Notes: a model not told the origin generated them from the sequence alone. A DNA stretch of 64,000 nt from Leucaena leucocephala (GCA_037074615.1 CM073562.1:12385001-12449000); one strand, 5' to 3'; shown: positions 11,815-24,645, counted from the stretch's first letter. Translations and numbers: made by a program.

Positions 11815-12370
11815 TCATATCATATAGGCATATAATCATCAATTTCTCTATACCCTTCAATTCCAACAATTTACTTCCAAAAATAATTGGAGTCCATAAA
11901 ATACATGTTTCCTTATGCCTCCTTTAACTTCCAACACAACAGTACAATTCCATGGACAATGAACCCCAATGCCCATATATAGATATGTGTATATATATGT
12001 CAACCAAAATAGCAGCCCAATATATATACTGCAGTGTCCGCATTTCTCACAAAATAAATCCACACAATTTCGGTACCCAGAGGAAAACTGATAGTAATTC
12101 ACCAAAAGTATCTCAACATATATATACATAGCATATACATATACATCTATATGCTACAGCGTCCTCCCTTCCTTTCCTTCGTTTCTTACTCAACATTCAT
12201 ACTTCATACATGTTGCAATGCCATATATACACACACACACATATCAGTCATCATCTTCATCAAGCTACAGACACGTATCAACATTACAGCATCAAGGAAT
12301 AAAACGATAACAGCCACAACTCATAGCTCTGAGAAACCAACAGTGGAAGAGAACCAAAACACTCACCTTA
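11815..12370 (-). repeat. LTR fragment repeated from LTR A
   Basis: 11815-12060 repeats 9760-10040 almost base for base, including the shared stretches aatttctctatacccttcaa and atgtttccttatgcctcctt. The remainder is AT-rich with (TA)n and (AC)n runs near 11980, 12120 and 12225. It is a piece of a second LTR of the same family, cut by LTR B at 12371. Confidence 0.65.
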
Positions 12371-14700
12371 TGTCACGTCCCTCAATTTGGACCGTGACCG
12401 GCACAGAATATAAATATCCCATATTCTGAAAGCCTAACACATTTAGAAAAACCTCTAAATTTTTCATAACGTTTTCAAAATCATACAAAATCTTTTCTAA
12501 GGTTTATGCGGAGCATTATCCTTTCCCAAAATAATACAAGTTCTTAAGAAAGTAATTACTTCATAAGTAATTTCTGTCAAACGATGCTTCGGATCGACAG
12601 CGAGGCTCTTTACTGCTCAGCCAGATGATTAAGGTCACCTGCACTATATGAAGCCAAAAATCTACTCGTGAATAACGTCCCAAAAACATGATTTAAAGAA
12701 TGCGGAAAATAAGCAATGCATAATCATATTGAAAATGTATTTCATAATATTTCGTAATCTGGTGCAAACCTTTCCGTAAACATTTGTATTTCAGGGGAAA
12801 TAACAATATGAAATATTTGTTTCAATAAACTATTTAAAACAATCCTTTCAAAATCGTGATCTTTCTGTAGGATTTCAACAGAATGAAAACAGACGTGGAC
12901 ACACAGTCCACGAGGGTAACTAACCATTTTGGTGGCTCGAAGCCACTAACTGTTGCGAGAATGAATCCCACGAAATAATTCTGGTGGTTAGGCCATAAAC
13001 TGTCGTGAGAATGAATCCCACGAAATAATTCTGGTGGCTAGGCCACAAACTGTCGCGAGAATGAATCCCACGAAATAATTCTGGTGGCTATGCCACAAAT
13101 TGTCGCGAGAATGAATCCCACGAAATAATTCTGGTGGCTATGCCACAAACTATCGCGAGAATGAATCCCACGAAATAATTCTGGTGGCTATGCCACAAAC
13201 TGTCGAGCTCGAGTAACCAAGGTGCACCAAGGTCTAACAGTACTGCTGTTAGCAACCAGCGTTCTGTATTCCGTCCTAAAACATTTCCATCATGCATGGG
13301 GTCCTTTTCACATGTAATGATCTTAATCGTTTCAAATACCATAATCATTGATAAAGCCACTTTGAATTTCAAAAAACCCCAGCATGAACATTCAAAATCA
13401 AGTTTACTGTAAAAACATATGCAATTAACATAGGAATATTTCATGAATAACATCAGTTCACTATCAAATCTTTTTCTAAAGCCTCTTTATCCATTTTCAT
13501 GCATAATCATCATCGTTTGTAAATCAATCGAAAGAAAACCATTTCTAACGATTTAAACCATACTTTCATAAAACTTGCTTTTCGAAATCCATATTTGAAA
13601 TTCATCATTTGAAATAACAATGCATTTGGAAATGTAAATTTGTAGGGAACGTTATTCACTCACCTGCTACTTTCCTAAACCTCTACTCCTCTCACCAAAC
13701 ACTTGCTACAAGATTACTTCTCAATCCCCTGATATAGAGACAACATATTAACATTCTGCTTAAAGTCTTCGACCATAATAAGCATCTCTAACTTATCACT
13801 TCCAACACTAATACACTATTAATCATTCAATTTAAAGATTCAATACTCCATCCACTAATCATTACAATCACTTTTTGGCCTTTAACTTAACTGAAATATC
13901 TCAAAAATTCATATATTGCTTCGAGTGACCCATGGATTATTTTCAACAAGCTAAAATATCGAAGGCTTAATTCATGTATCCAATTATAACCCACCAACAG
14001 AAATAACACCTGGCTGCAAACACATATACCCTTTCTGTCTCCACATTTATCAGACAATTCCTATACCCCCTAGGTGCATCGGATCACACACACACCACAG
14101 CAGCATAATAGTATGCACACGGCAGCAACAACCCAGAATAACCATGGACTATTTATATTACCACATAAACCTTTCCAACAGAGCAAACAATCTCAGAAAT
14201 TGCCAAAACAACAGTCCACAGCACAAGCAAAATAGCCACGATCGCAAAGAAAACAAGGAAAAAGGGTGAAACTTACCACCCTTACCGCACAGGGAATTCA
14301 CAGCAACAATACCACAAAACAGAGCAGGAAAATGACCAAGCCCATCTTCTCAACTTCCTTCTTTCCTCTGCCTCAAGTCCTCTATCACACACTCTCACAC
14401 TTTCACCACAAGCACCCAGTCTTCCCTACTCTCTCACCTACTTCCAGCAAATAGGAAAGGAGGAATATGCTAAAGGTAAAAATAGATAGATGGGTGTTTT
14501 GGTCATTTCACACTGGCTGAAGTAAAAAAATTAAATCCCACTTTTGATTGATCTAGGTTTCAAACTCGGTACCTCATACTTAACTCCATCGTGTCGCTCC
14601 ACTCAATCACCAGCTTCTCTTTGTGACAATAATGCAAGACAAAATATATATTCCATTAAAATGATATTATTTATCTTATTTATTTTCTAGGGTCATTATA
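12371..14700 (-). mobile_element. Long LTR B, Tekay/Del-like, minus orientation
   Basis: The + strand left end TGTCACGTCCC, then accgtgaccggcacagaata, is the reverse complement of the right end of the solo LTR at 48893. The right end GGGTCATTATA is the reverse complement of that element's TGTAATGGCCC start, with one change. Inside are a 50-bp tandem array (12957-13206) and the CTAACAG...CTGTTAG palindrome (near 13231). Flanking pentamers do not match, so no target duplication is claimed. No internal domain is attached. Confidence 0.7.
12957..13206. repeat. 50-bp tandem repeat, five units, inside LTR B
   Basis: The word GAGAATGAATCCC recurs at about 12957, 13007, 13057, 13107 and 13157. Each unit continues cacgaaataattctggtgg and a 'ctatgccacaaactgtcg' variant. 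The units differ by a few bases. The solo LTR at 45702-48893 carries a related array of about 50-bp units at the same relative place (about 48125-48270), while the copy near 62890 has essentially none. Confidence 0.85.
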
Positions 14701-15497
14701 GTTTTAGAGTAATATTGCAGGAAGTTATCCGTTTGCTTCATGGGCTTAATTGTGGAAAAGCATTTCATACTATCACTCCCTTGAATATGCTGCAACTCTC
14801 TCTTCAGAACATGGATCTCATGGGTAGTTGTTCCACTATTTTTAATAAAAAGTTATATCTCTGTTCCTTGAAAATCTTTAACTTCGCCCCCTCTAATTGA
14901 TCTTATCCCCCATGAGGTTATAGATTGAATAGTTATAGAAAATACTATGTTGTAGTATGATATCAAGAAGCACTTCTTTGAAATAATTAATTTCTAGCTA
15001 GTTTAATTGAAGGCATACTTGCTCATATGATATCTAGTTTATAATGCTTCTGTCTCTTTATTCAGAAATGACAATAATGCTGATGAAGCCAGAGAGTGAA
15101 GGAAGGGAGAGTTTGATAAAAACTTTCAAGACGATAAAGAAAAATGGAAGCAGAGTGTGTACCAGAGTGTGCAAAGATGGAAGAAGGGCGAGTAACAAAG
15201 ACAAATGGAGCAAATGATACAAATTCAATTTGTTGCTTTGATACAGGGGAACTAAAGGTGCTTACTTATTATATTCCTAATATTGGTCTTTCCATATAAT
15301 ATTTATGTTTCAACTAAATATTTTTTTATTTTTAAATGTTTAAATAATTGATGTTCTCTAATATTTTAAATAATGATGTGAATTATTCATTAATATTATT
15401 AAATTTTGGTTCATTTAGTTATTTACTATTTTATTTTTATATTTATTATTACATTACAGGTTTTCATTTAAAAAAAATTAAAAGCAACTATTGACTT
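14701..15497. other. Unassigned stretch after LTR B
   Basis: A 61-codon open frame at 14715-14900 (MQEVIRLLHGLNCGKAFHTI...) matches nothing I recognise and has no splice partner. The rest is AT-rich and full of stops. No transposon ends were seen. Confidence 0.3.
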
Positions 15498-15500
15498 TTA

Positions 15501-16159
15501 GGCTTTGTTTGGTTCAGCTGAGGGGAGGGGAGGGAAATGTAGGGGAGGTTAATTAATGATATTTTTTATTTGGTTCAGAAGGGGAGGGGAGGGGAGGGGA
15601 GTTAATTAGAAATTGACAAATATACCCTTATCTCTTTATTTAAATTTATTTATTCTTTATTTACAATATTCATATCAAAATTATTACTTTTTTAATTTAT
15701 AAATCTTAAATTTTTTTATCTCATTTATATATATAATAAAATTAAAAAAATTAAAAAATATGATAAAATTTTAATATTGTTTCTTATTAATTTTATAATT
15801 ATTATATATTTTAATATAATATATAAATAATTTATTATGTTTATTAAGTTTTATTATAATTTATTATAATTATTGTGCAATTAAAGAAAAAATTAGGTGT
15901 GAAAAAAATAAAAAAAAAAGGTTTAAGGGTATAGTTGGAATATTAAAAAAAGTGTAAGAGTAATTTGGTCCAAAAGGGGCAAAATGTTTCTCTCCCCTCC
16001 AAAAACCCCCACTTTTGGAGGGGAGCTAAGGGGGGGGGAGGGGAGGGGAGAACATAAGGACAAAAAATCTCCCCTCCCCTCCCCTCCCCTCCATTTTTTC
16101 CAACCAAACACACTTTTCCCTTCTCTCCCCCCCTCCAAAACCCCCAACTAAACAAACCC
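15501..16159. mobile_element. MITE 1, G/C-tract-rich, Tourist-like, TSD TTA
   Basis: The ends are imperfect inverted repeats: GGCTTTGTTTGGTTCAGCTG on the left against GGGTTTGTTTAGTTGGGGGT for the right end read in reverse. TTA flanks both sides (15498-15500 and 16160-16162), as for PIF/Harbinger MITEs. Repeated ggggaggggagg runs near both ends could pair into a long hairpin. The core is AT-rich and non-coding. The overlapping minus-strand frames at 15923-16155 are low-complexity artefacts. A relative lies at about 31530-32130. Confidence 0.7.
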
Positions 16160-16420
16160 TTAGTGACGACAATTTAAGTGCTACTAATTCTACTTTAAAC
16201 TACGACTTTTTATGTTGCCACCTTTACTTTGCCTTTAGTAGTTACTCAATGTCATCATTGATTATTGACATTTAGTGGTGACTTTCAATTGTCAACGTAA
16301 AAAATTATAGGCGACAGTCTTATAAGCATCTTCAGTAGTGACTTTTATATTTTCAGTGGCAACTTTTGTCACTAGTGAAACTCAATATTTTTTGTACTGA
16401 CAATGATGTTGTAATGGCAC
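16160..16420. mobile_element. Possible CACTA-type subterminal repeat remnant
   Basis: Variants of a short motif recur on the + strand: tagtgacgac (16161), ttagtggtgacttt (about 16272), agtagtgactttt (about 16335), agtggcaactttt (about 16356). Plant CACTA elements often have such repeats near their ends. No CACTA terminus or transposase is visible, so the assignment is weak. Confidence 0.3.
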
Positions 16421-17146
16421 ATTTGACAAGTAATGCTACCACATTTGACAAGTGAGGAGAAAATGGTAATTGTATGTTGACAATTTGTCACCTCAAATCC
16501 CATGGGACTTTTTAATTAGTTAAAAAACTCTTGAAACTTTTTAGTTATTATTTGGAAAAATGACACAAAAGGACTTTAAAAAATAAAAAATAAATAAATT
16601 GAGATTCTAATATTTCAAATAACACAGAGGTGTGAAGATTCATTCTGGTATTTTAAAATTTTGGGTGAAAATCTAAATTGAAACTCTAATATTTGTAAAT
16701 TGGGATCCATGCTAAAATTTTTGGGGTTTCAAAAACAGTGAAGAGAGGAAAAAGGATGTGTATTTTAGTATTTCCACCTAAAACTTCTAAATGCCACAAT
16801 GAAACCTAATATACCTATGTCATTTATAAATATTGAAGTTTTAATTTAATGTTTTTTATTTTTTAGAGTCTTTTTTAGATAATTTTCTCTTATTATTTTT
16901 GTTGGCTAGAATCTTAGTGTAATTTTCCCATTGACAGATTAGCTTTTTTTTTTTTTTTGGTGTTTGACGTCAAAAGAATAAAGCAATTCTGTGGGGAAAG
17001 TTTAGTCAAGTCTTTGTCTTTTTTGGCTGCGAAGTTTCAAAGCTATTTATCCTTGTCAGACTCTAACGTGTCCAACACTTGAACTTTTTTTTTTTTATAC
17101 ACTCGAATTTTGTTAGTCAACACCTTCAACCTTTTTTACATCCGAT
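16421..17146. other. Unassigned AT-rich stretch
   Basis: No open frame, repeat or terminal structure was recognised. Poly-T runs lie near 16946 and 17085. Confidence 0.3.
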
Positions 17147-17840
17147 ATGCTCTGTTTGGATGTGAAAAAAGATTGGGAGAAAAAATAGGTTGAGACAAGA
17201 TAAAGAGAAGAGAAAGATATTATTATCTCTTCGATTTGTATGTATGAGAGAAAATTGGGAGGAGAGAAAACATACAAATAATTAAATGACTGAAATATCC
17301 TTACATTTATATAAACATATATTATATTTTAAATTAAATTAAATATCATAATAGAAAAATTATATCAACATTATCATCATCAAACAATTTAAGATTAAAT
17401 TATTTGATAAATATATATATCCATGTTATTATATTTAAAAACCAAATTTGTTTGCCAAAAAAAATCATTTAGAGAAAAATGTAATTTATATAGGAAAAAA
17501 TAAAAAGTGAATAATTTTTTTTGAAATTAAATATAATAATAAAAATAAATTATATTACTATTCAACATTATTAATAAATATTAAAATATAATATTAAAAT
17601 GAAATGGTTAAAATGAAGTGCAAGGGTATAATCATAAAATTAGCTCTCTCCTCATTTTCTCTACATTTGTGAATAGAAGAATTGGAGAAAAAACGGGTAG
17701 TCTCCCACTTCATTTTCTTCCCAACTCTTATTTCCTCCCACTTTTTTTCTTTTATTTAAATAAGAAAAAACTTATGTCCCTCCCCATTTTTTCTCTTAGT
17801 TTTCTTTTCTCTTTTATTTTTTCTCAATCTAAACGAATGG
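17147..17840. mobile_element. Possible MITE 2 with degenerate inverted ends
   Basis: Left sequence ctctgtttggatgtgaaaaaa resembles the right end in reverse (cattcgtttagattgagaaa). The inside is AT-rich, with purine-rich left and pyrimidine-rich right flanks as in MITE 1. TTA follows the right end, but no matching copy was seen on the left. The 81-codon frame at 17618-17863 is low-complexity and probably spurious. Confidence 0.4.
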
Positions 17841-18089
17841 TTAGAGTTAACCCAGCATTTTAAACTATTCGTATCTTGAATTATTTTTAAATTTATCTAA
17901 TACCGTATAGTGTTTAGTGATATACTCAATATTTGAATTATTTCACAGGGGAATGAAATTGGGGGCAAAAGTCGTATGGTACTACATGTATAAGAAGTTA
18001 TAAGCTCATGCTACTTTAAATTACTTTTAAATTCAAAAATTTATTTAACTGACTATAAAAGGGTGTCAAGATCTCGCCCGGGGATATCC

Positions 18090-18346
18090 ATTGACCGTAG
18101 TTTTCCCAGTGGTTTATGGACCTAGAATTAATTGATATGGGCTACAAAGGTCCTTTCTTTACTTGGAAGAGACAAGGGTTGTGGGAGTAGGCTTGATAGA
18201 ATACTGGCAAATAATTCCTTCTTGAAGAATAATCCTACGGCTATGGTTCTCCTCTCCCTTACTGCAAGTCCGACCACCACCCTATTTTATTGTGACTAAG
18301 TGGAGAGTTAACAGTGGCCGTGATATTCACTTTCACTTTGTTACAG
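18090..18346 (+). pseudogene. L1-type LINE, piece 1: endonuclease C-terminal part
   Basis: Conceptual reading gives WFMDLELIDMGYKGPFFTWK then, after a stop and shift, LDRILANNSFL. This is the LID(L/M)...PFTW...RLDRIL pattern of the apurinic-type endonuclease in plant L1 LINEs. The upstream ORF1 and catalytic N-terminus are absent. The piece stops at the Athila fragment G2 at 18347 and resumes at 20562. Confidence 0.65.
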
Positions 18347-19040
18347 TGCAGTATTGGGACTCAATTCTCTAAGAGAACTATTTGCAGCGACATAAATTGA
18401 GGGCTTATGATGTGGAAGTAGCCCTTCATAGAAAGAATTAATCAGATCATTCTTTAAAATATTGTGGTGTGGGCATTGAGCTAGAAGTGTGATGCACCTG
18501 GTCCAATACTCATGCATGGATTCATTATCTCGTTGGACCACACTAGTTATCTCCTTTTTTAGCCTTGAAGTTTTAGAGGCAAAAAAAATATTCATCCAAG
18601 AATGCTCCTTTCAACTCATCTTAAGTCAATGTAGTAAAATGTTGAGGTAACGTGTAAAGCCACTCATTAGCCTTGTTTTCTAAAGTAAAATGAAATGCCC
18701 TCCTCAATACATCTTGAAGATTAGCTATGGGTGGTTTCATAGAAAAACACACCATATGCATAGTCTTCAAATGTCTGTGTGGATCATCACCTGCAAAGCT
18801 ATAAAATTTAGGTAAGGAAGAAATTAATGCTCCTTTAATCTCAAAGTTCACATTATCAGTGTAAAAGTCATAAGGATGATAATCAACATTAGAATTATTA
18901 ATCTCCCTCATGCTTCTATCATCATCACCATTATTTCCTAAGTTATTCTCACCATGTCTGTTATTCCCATTAAGCCCATCATAACCATTATTACTATTAG
19001 CACTATCATGATTTCTTATCCTAATTCAAAATCACTAACA
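18347..19040 (-). pseudogene. G2 gag fragment
   Basis: Two open stretches (18911-18621 and 18595-18341) encode the same gag core as G1 and G3, with KGALISSLPKFYSFAGDDP, HRHLKTMHMVC, then SRLKKEITSVVQRD and SFYEGLLPHHKP. A frameshift separates them near 18600. The gag N-terminus is deleted: the sequence jumps at about 19055 into the leader before the primer site. Confidence 0.75.
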
Positions 19041-19237
19041 GACATGTGTTTACTAGAGGTAACCAAAGAAAATCAACCTTTTATTTTTTTAAATAGATAA
19101 TGCAAGAGAAAATGCAAATGTAAATGTTATGCAAATTAATTAAGACTGGTTCAGCAATTGAATTAATCCCAAAAAAAGTTACTTGACACTTAGTTACTAG
19201 GGAACCAATTTCTTGGCTCCCCAGCAACGGCACCACT

Positions 19238-20561
19238 TGAAACAACCTTAAAATTCGATGTCGCATTGGGGTTACTTCAAAAATTTAAACCAAGGATTGC
19301 GTATAATGTAACCTCGGTCGTTCTCTTTGAGGAGTCAAAATGTGAAATTAAATTCCTAAGTAACTAAATTCAATGCAACCTAAGCTAGAAAATGGGATTT
19401 ATTTTGATTGATTAACAACTAAATACAATAAATTAAAAATAGATTTAAATAAAATATTTTTAATATTTTTCATTTAAAGAAATGAATAAGGAATGATAAT
19501 AAGTGAAAATAATAATTTTAAAGTGATTAATAATAATAAAAGTAATCCTCCAATTCAATAACGCAGGCAATTATAATTTTAACAGATGTGAGAGTTATAA
19601 ATAATAAATTAATAATTATAATTAAGCTTTTAATCTAACAACCGAGCCACCTCGAATTGTCACAAAATATTTTTTAAATCCTAATTTATTATTCTGGTGG
19701 CAGTAAATATAAATAAATTATTTTAAATATTCTCAATAATTATAAAATCAATCCTAAGACCTAGGAGTCATAATATAATTATTAGATAGAGAATTAGAGT
19801 AACTTATACTCCCCTTTAAGATCTCAAGCTCATGCCTTTACTATTGAATTAGAAGATTAGGACCATCTACCCACACATAGTTGTCGCATACGCTGCTACA
19901 CTAAGCATCAAACGTTCAACCATAGATTTAGAGATGGATGATGATGAAGTTGGAGTTGGAGTTGGAGTAGATGTAGATGGAGGTGAATGGTGGGTTCTGT
20001 CACTGCACAGTCGCGGTGTTGATGAGTGTTGATAAGTGACGTGAGTTCTCTACTCCATCGATAGCTATTCACTTCTGCCGCTGCGTGAAGGGTCTGTGGT
20101 ATGAATGAATTTTTGGGGCTCCTTTGCATGTTCTCTTTCTTCGGCAGTCACCTGTGTGTGTGAGTCTTTTTCCCTTTTCCAATTCTGCCTCCTGGTTGCA
20201 GCTTCTTCTCCTCTAATTTAAAGGTGCATAATGATTAAAAAAACTCAATGGGCTAAATCACAAGGTTTGGCCTATAGGTTTTTATGTATAATTTATGAAT
20301 ATGTAGTTTTTTTATTGTTATTTGTAAATTTCAATTTCTCTTAAATTCTTGAAATATAAAATTATAATAATATAATATTTTTATTTTAAAAATAATTGTT
20401 TGGGAAAAATAATAAAAATATAACGATTATACCCCTATTAAGTACTAATTTAAATAAGATATATTAATTTAATTAGTGCATAAATTATATAATTAAAAAT
20501 TAGATTAATGATAAAAACTTACTAAAATAATAAAAATAAATTTATAAAAATACGAGCTTCA
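19238..20561 (-). repeat. LTR of G2
   Basis: On the minus strand it begins TGAAGCTCGTATTTTT at 20561 and ends TTTCA at 19238, followed after AG by the tRNA-Asp-type primer site. At 1324 bp it is shorter than the G1 and G3 LTRs. Open frames within it have no support. Confidence 0.75.
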
Positions 20562-20761
20562 CACAGAAGGTAAATGGGTGGAGTAAGGAATTCTTTGGGC
20601 ATTTGCGAAGGCAGAGATGGCACCTTCTTAAAAGGATAGAAGTTTTAAATAGTCCTACTCCCCCTACGTTTTAGGCGACCAGAATTCTAGATATTTCCAT
20701 GCCAGTGTTAATGCTCAGAAAAAAACGTAATAAAACAGTAGCTTTGATGAAGGATGAGGGG
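20562..20761 (+). pseudogene. L1-type LINE, piece 2: linker before reverse transcriptase
   Basis: From 20571 the reading VNGWSKEFFGHLRRQRWHLL then KRIEVLN, and further on NKTVALMKDEG, matches the region between endonuclease and RT in L1 LINEs (W-K-x-FG...R..L..R and ..I...KDE.G). It continues piece 1 across G2 and breaks at the LTR-like insertion beginning near 20762. Piece 3 resumes with DEEEI and FYKNLF. Confidence 0.65.
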
Positions 20762-23700
20762 TGACAACCCAATTGTTGATGGAAAAAATTGATAAGGAGT
20801 TGTTAAAGTTAAGAGTATTTTTTTTAATTAAAAAAAATTTAAAGGTTAAATTTTAAAAAAATGATAAAGAAAATAATAATTATTAAAAAATAAAAATAAT
20901 ATTTTGAGACTAAAAAAAATTATAAAATAGATATTTTAGGGATCTAAAAAATTATTGTTATTTTCCTATTAAGGGAATAAATGATATAAATGGCTATTTT
21001 TTCAAATTTTAAATCTCTATTTTCTTACAAAAATAAAAAAAAATAGTTCAGGAGAATATTTTACGAGCTAGAAAAGTTAACTGAGAAAGAATTTTAAAAA
21101 AATATATTATTAAGAATTAATTTCTATAAATTTTTAAAGCTTTAGAAAATATAGCAAAGAAAGAAAATGGGAATAATATAAAAGAGGAAGGGTAAACTAG
21201 TATTTTCGTCCACACACCATCTACCTCACGTGTGGCACCCTCAAACACCTTCAGTGGTTTCACCATCCTAATTCTCATTCTTAATCGACCAAAGAAAGTG
21301 AGAGTGAAAAGGGTGAGAGCAAGAAGGACGGAGATCGACGAGACCATAGGAGAGCGCAACCGGAGAGGGAGCTTGCATGCAATCAGCGATTCTAGCTTAG
21401 GTGTGTCTCTCCTGCATTCTTCCACTCTTTCCTCTTTCGATATGTGATTTTTTTGGGTGATTTCGCCGAGTGAAAGTTGGAGTTTTGAGAGAAAGTTACA
21501 GATTAAGTAAAGTAAAACTTCAAGCATTTTGTTGCTAAATCTAGAATAAAATCTTGGGTTTTGGTTTATGGTGTATCTTTTCTGTTGCTGTGTGTGGAGA
21601 TGATTTGGCTGATTAAAATCAGATTTAAATAAGGAAACATATCGATTTGGTGCATATAAACAAAGATGTAAGCTTACTAACTTGAAACCTGGTCAAAATC
21701 GTGAAGCTTAATTGTTGTATGTTCTTGCTCTATTTTGGGATTAATATTTTGAAAACAGAGGCTTCCTGATTGTGTTGAAGAGCTTTTTATTCTTTAAAAT
21801 TTGAGGTTAGATGGAAGCACGAAATAATGATTGAGTTATGGATTTAGTTATAAGCTTGGATTAGGTTTTCAGACTTCCAAAATGAGATTTTGGGATAGTA
21901 GAACTTAACCTATGAATTTGTTTTCTTTCTCTGTTTGGACAATCCAATGAGCCAAGGAAGAAAATTATTGGTTAGTTAAATAAAAAAAAAGGTGATTAAC
22001 AAGATTCAAAATTATGGGATGTAAGTGGAATCTAGATGATGAGGTGATTACATATGGATAGATACGACTGAGTGTTGAAAGGAATTATTGATGAAATCAA
22101 TATTGTGGTTTCAAAATTAATTAGAGGATGCCTTTTTGGGGTTTCTTGAGTTTAAATTGGTTTTTGATTTATTTGGGTCTTTAATTTGAGTATTCAGTGA
22201 TGATTTTGAAAGGTTGAATTCACAATGAGAAGAGATTTTATAAGGAAGGATTTACTCGGAGCTTGCTGTTTGGATTGTTTTTGAGGAAAAATTATTGGTT
22301 GCTAATTAGGCTTGAACGGCTGAATATCAATGAGAGCTATAAGCTACTAGATGATGTTTTGAGGTTTCCAAGTTATGGTGTAGAAAATAAAGAAATGGAA
22401 TAATGTTGCTGTTGTGGTCTTAATACATTCAGCAACTATTTTGAGGGTTAAAAGATTATATTTAGGGACAGTGATAATAAGATGTAAAGGAAATAAGAAT
22501 TGATTGTAGGGAAGTGGAATTATGTAAATAAATACAAAGAAATTAAGAATAGAGGTCATAGAACAAAAATATGTACGTGTATGTGTGTAGTTATATTTCG
22601 GCCAAGGGATTAGTTAGGGCCAAGGTTAGAATTGTATAAATGGTAAAATTGAAAAGGAATTATTAAAGCAAGCATAAACAAGCTTGAAGTATAAAAGGAA
22701 GGGAATCACATAGAAAGTTAATAAAAGAGGGATTGAGTTTGGGGGTTGTACAAGTATTAAAGAAGAAGTATCACTTTAATGGGTATTTTATAATGTTTGA
22801 TTGAAAATTTTGTATGAGATTGATAAGGTGCTATTTATTTTGATTTGTATAATGATTTCGTTAAAAGGATAAACTTTGAGGAAATTTTTATGGATTATGT
22901 GAATGCTGAGGAAGTATGGTTATTAACGTGTGAATTAAGATGCTTGCTTTGGCAAACTAAGTTAAATGCCTACAAGGTGTTTGTGGTAAAGTATAAGAGA
23001 AGAATTGGTGAGTTGTTGCTGGATTACTTGTTGATTATGCTATAAGAACCAATTATTACTATTGGTAGTGAAGTTGGTATATAATTAATGAAATAATTGG
23101 AAAAGTATTATATTTATAATTCAAAGATCAAGTTGCTTGCTCTCATATCAGTCTTTGAAATTGGTTGCTGTGGAAGCTAATATTAGACAAATTAGCTAGA
23201 GAGTAATTATATTATATGTTGAAATTGAACCCGATGCAATATTTTATGCAAACGAATTAAAGCAGGGGTGTCCCTTTTATTATGAGTTATTGAATTTTGA
23301 GAATTAAGATGGGGTATTTTGTCATCAAAATTATGTTAATGACTCATGAAGTTTGAAATTTTAATTGGATTATTAACGTGTTTATTTTGGGAATTTTAGG
23401 AGATTGAGAAGTGAGAATAATTCAAGAGCTTAATTATTAAGAGTTTTGGAACCGTAACTGGTGAGTTATTCATAGTAATTTATTTTTTAATGATATTAAC
23501 TATTTGTCACACTTTTATCAATATATTAACTCTATTAAATATTATTTAATTAAAGCAAGTTTATTGAAATTATGTCTTTTGATTATTGATAATTAACAAT
23601 TTAAATAAAATAAGGATTGCATTTATTTATTCTACTTCAATTTTAATTTTATTAAATAATCATTTATGGAGATCAAAAGAAATTTTTAAGATGTTCTTTT

Positions 23701-24645
23701 GAACCTTCATGCTAGGTTATCTGTTATACAATAGTCTCTATGAGTTTATTCTATCAAAGGAATTTCTATTTACCAAAGTTGCTTGAAGATATTTTATTAG
23801 ATGACTGAATGCAGAACGTTAGTTTTGAATATAAGTACTATTAGTTCTTGGCTCGTCATGGTTAAAATAGAGCTCACTTAACATGAGCAAATCATTCATG
23901 CTTGGTATGCATAAGACTCATTCTCACACTCATTATTCGTAACTCTTCTACTTGCGCTTGTTTTGTGGCTTCGAGGCATGCTTGATTACTTATTATCATG
24001 GACTATATATCCACATTTGTCTTCATCGCTTCAAGTATTTCGTTATGAGGAAGTCTTACAAAAAGACAATAAGGGAAATTTTATTTTAAATTGATTCTAT
24101 TAACTAATTTGTTTTAGTAAGTGTTGGATTTTATTTGGTTAATAATTTCTTTATAAAATCTGTTTTTTTTTTTGTTATTAATTTCTAAGTGGAGATTTAT
24201 TATCAAACTTTACTATCCAAATATAAATATATATATATATATAATATTTCTTTTAGTATTTTATTTATTTCTATCCATGTGACTTTATTCACTAAAAAAT
24301 TATTTTAGTTTCAGATAGTACTACTAATATTGTACTCCCAGCAAAACAATGAAGACCTTCATTGTTGATCAAGACTTTGAAGATATTTGGAACAACTTCT
24401 AGATGCTACAAATCTAAGTTTATATTTATAAATTTACTTTTGTAATTTAGATACTCCACGTAATCTATAGGAAGGATTTCTGTCATATTTTGTTTTTGGA
24501 TGTATAAATATATTTATATATAAAAATTAAAAATGACTTACACATGTCTAAAATTATTATATTAATTATAATATTTAAAGGTTTATAGAATATGAGTTTT
24601 CTCATATTTTATACCTGTCAGCCCCTTAATTTTTGGGCATTATAT
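20762..24645 (+). mobile_element. Degenerate long LTR E, Tekay/Del-like, plus orientation
   Basis: The left edge TGACAACCCAATT and right edge cccttaatttttgggcattata resemble the termini of the solo LTR at 45702-48893. A block near 23400 (ggagattgagaagtgagaat, then ggttttggaac-like text and gtgagttattca) aligns with 47730-47810. The flanks agggg and aaggg could be a worn target duplication. The edges are set mainly because LINE coding sequence stops on one side and resumes on the other. No credible genes lie inside; the opposing frames at 21117-21527 and 21232-21447 have no family match. Confidence 0.5.

Larger units (their letters stand above)
18347..20561 (-). mobile_element. Athila-like fragment G2 (5' LTR plus partial gag) inside the LINE
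   Basis: On the minus strand an LTR (20561 down to 19238) is followed by the primer site and a gag piece. The element breaks off at 18347, within gag, so it is 3'-truncated. The flanks TACAG (18342-18346) and CACAG (20562-20566) agree in four of five bases, which may be a relic of the target duplication. It is the same family as G1 and G3. Confidence 0.78.

Noticed and set aside
12957..13206. CRISPR-like array
   Set aside because: The units are contiguous tandem copies without unique spacers, within a plant LTR.
14715..14900. 61-codon frame as a gene fragment
   Set aside because: No recognisable motif, no splice partner and no homolog in the window.
15923..16155. Two overlapping minus-strand frames rich in Gly, Pro and Ser
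   Set aside because: They are translations of the G/C tracts at the MITE 1 right end, overlap each other in different frames and match no family.
21117..21527. 136-codon minus-strand frame and an opposing + frame at 21232-21447
   Set aside because: Neither matches a known family; both lie in a degenerate LTR and are opposite readings of the same bases.
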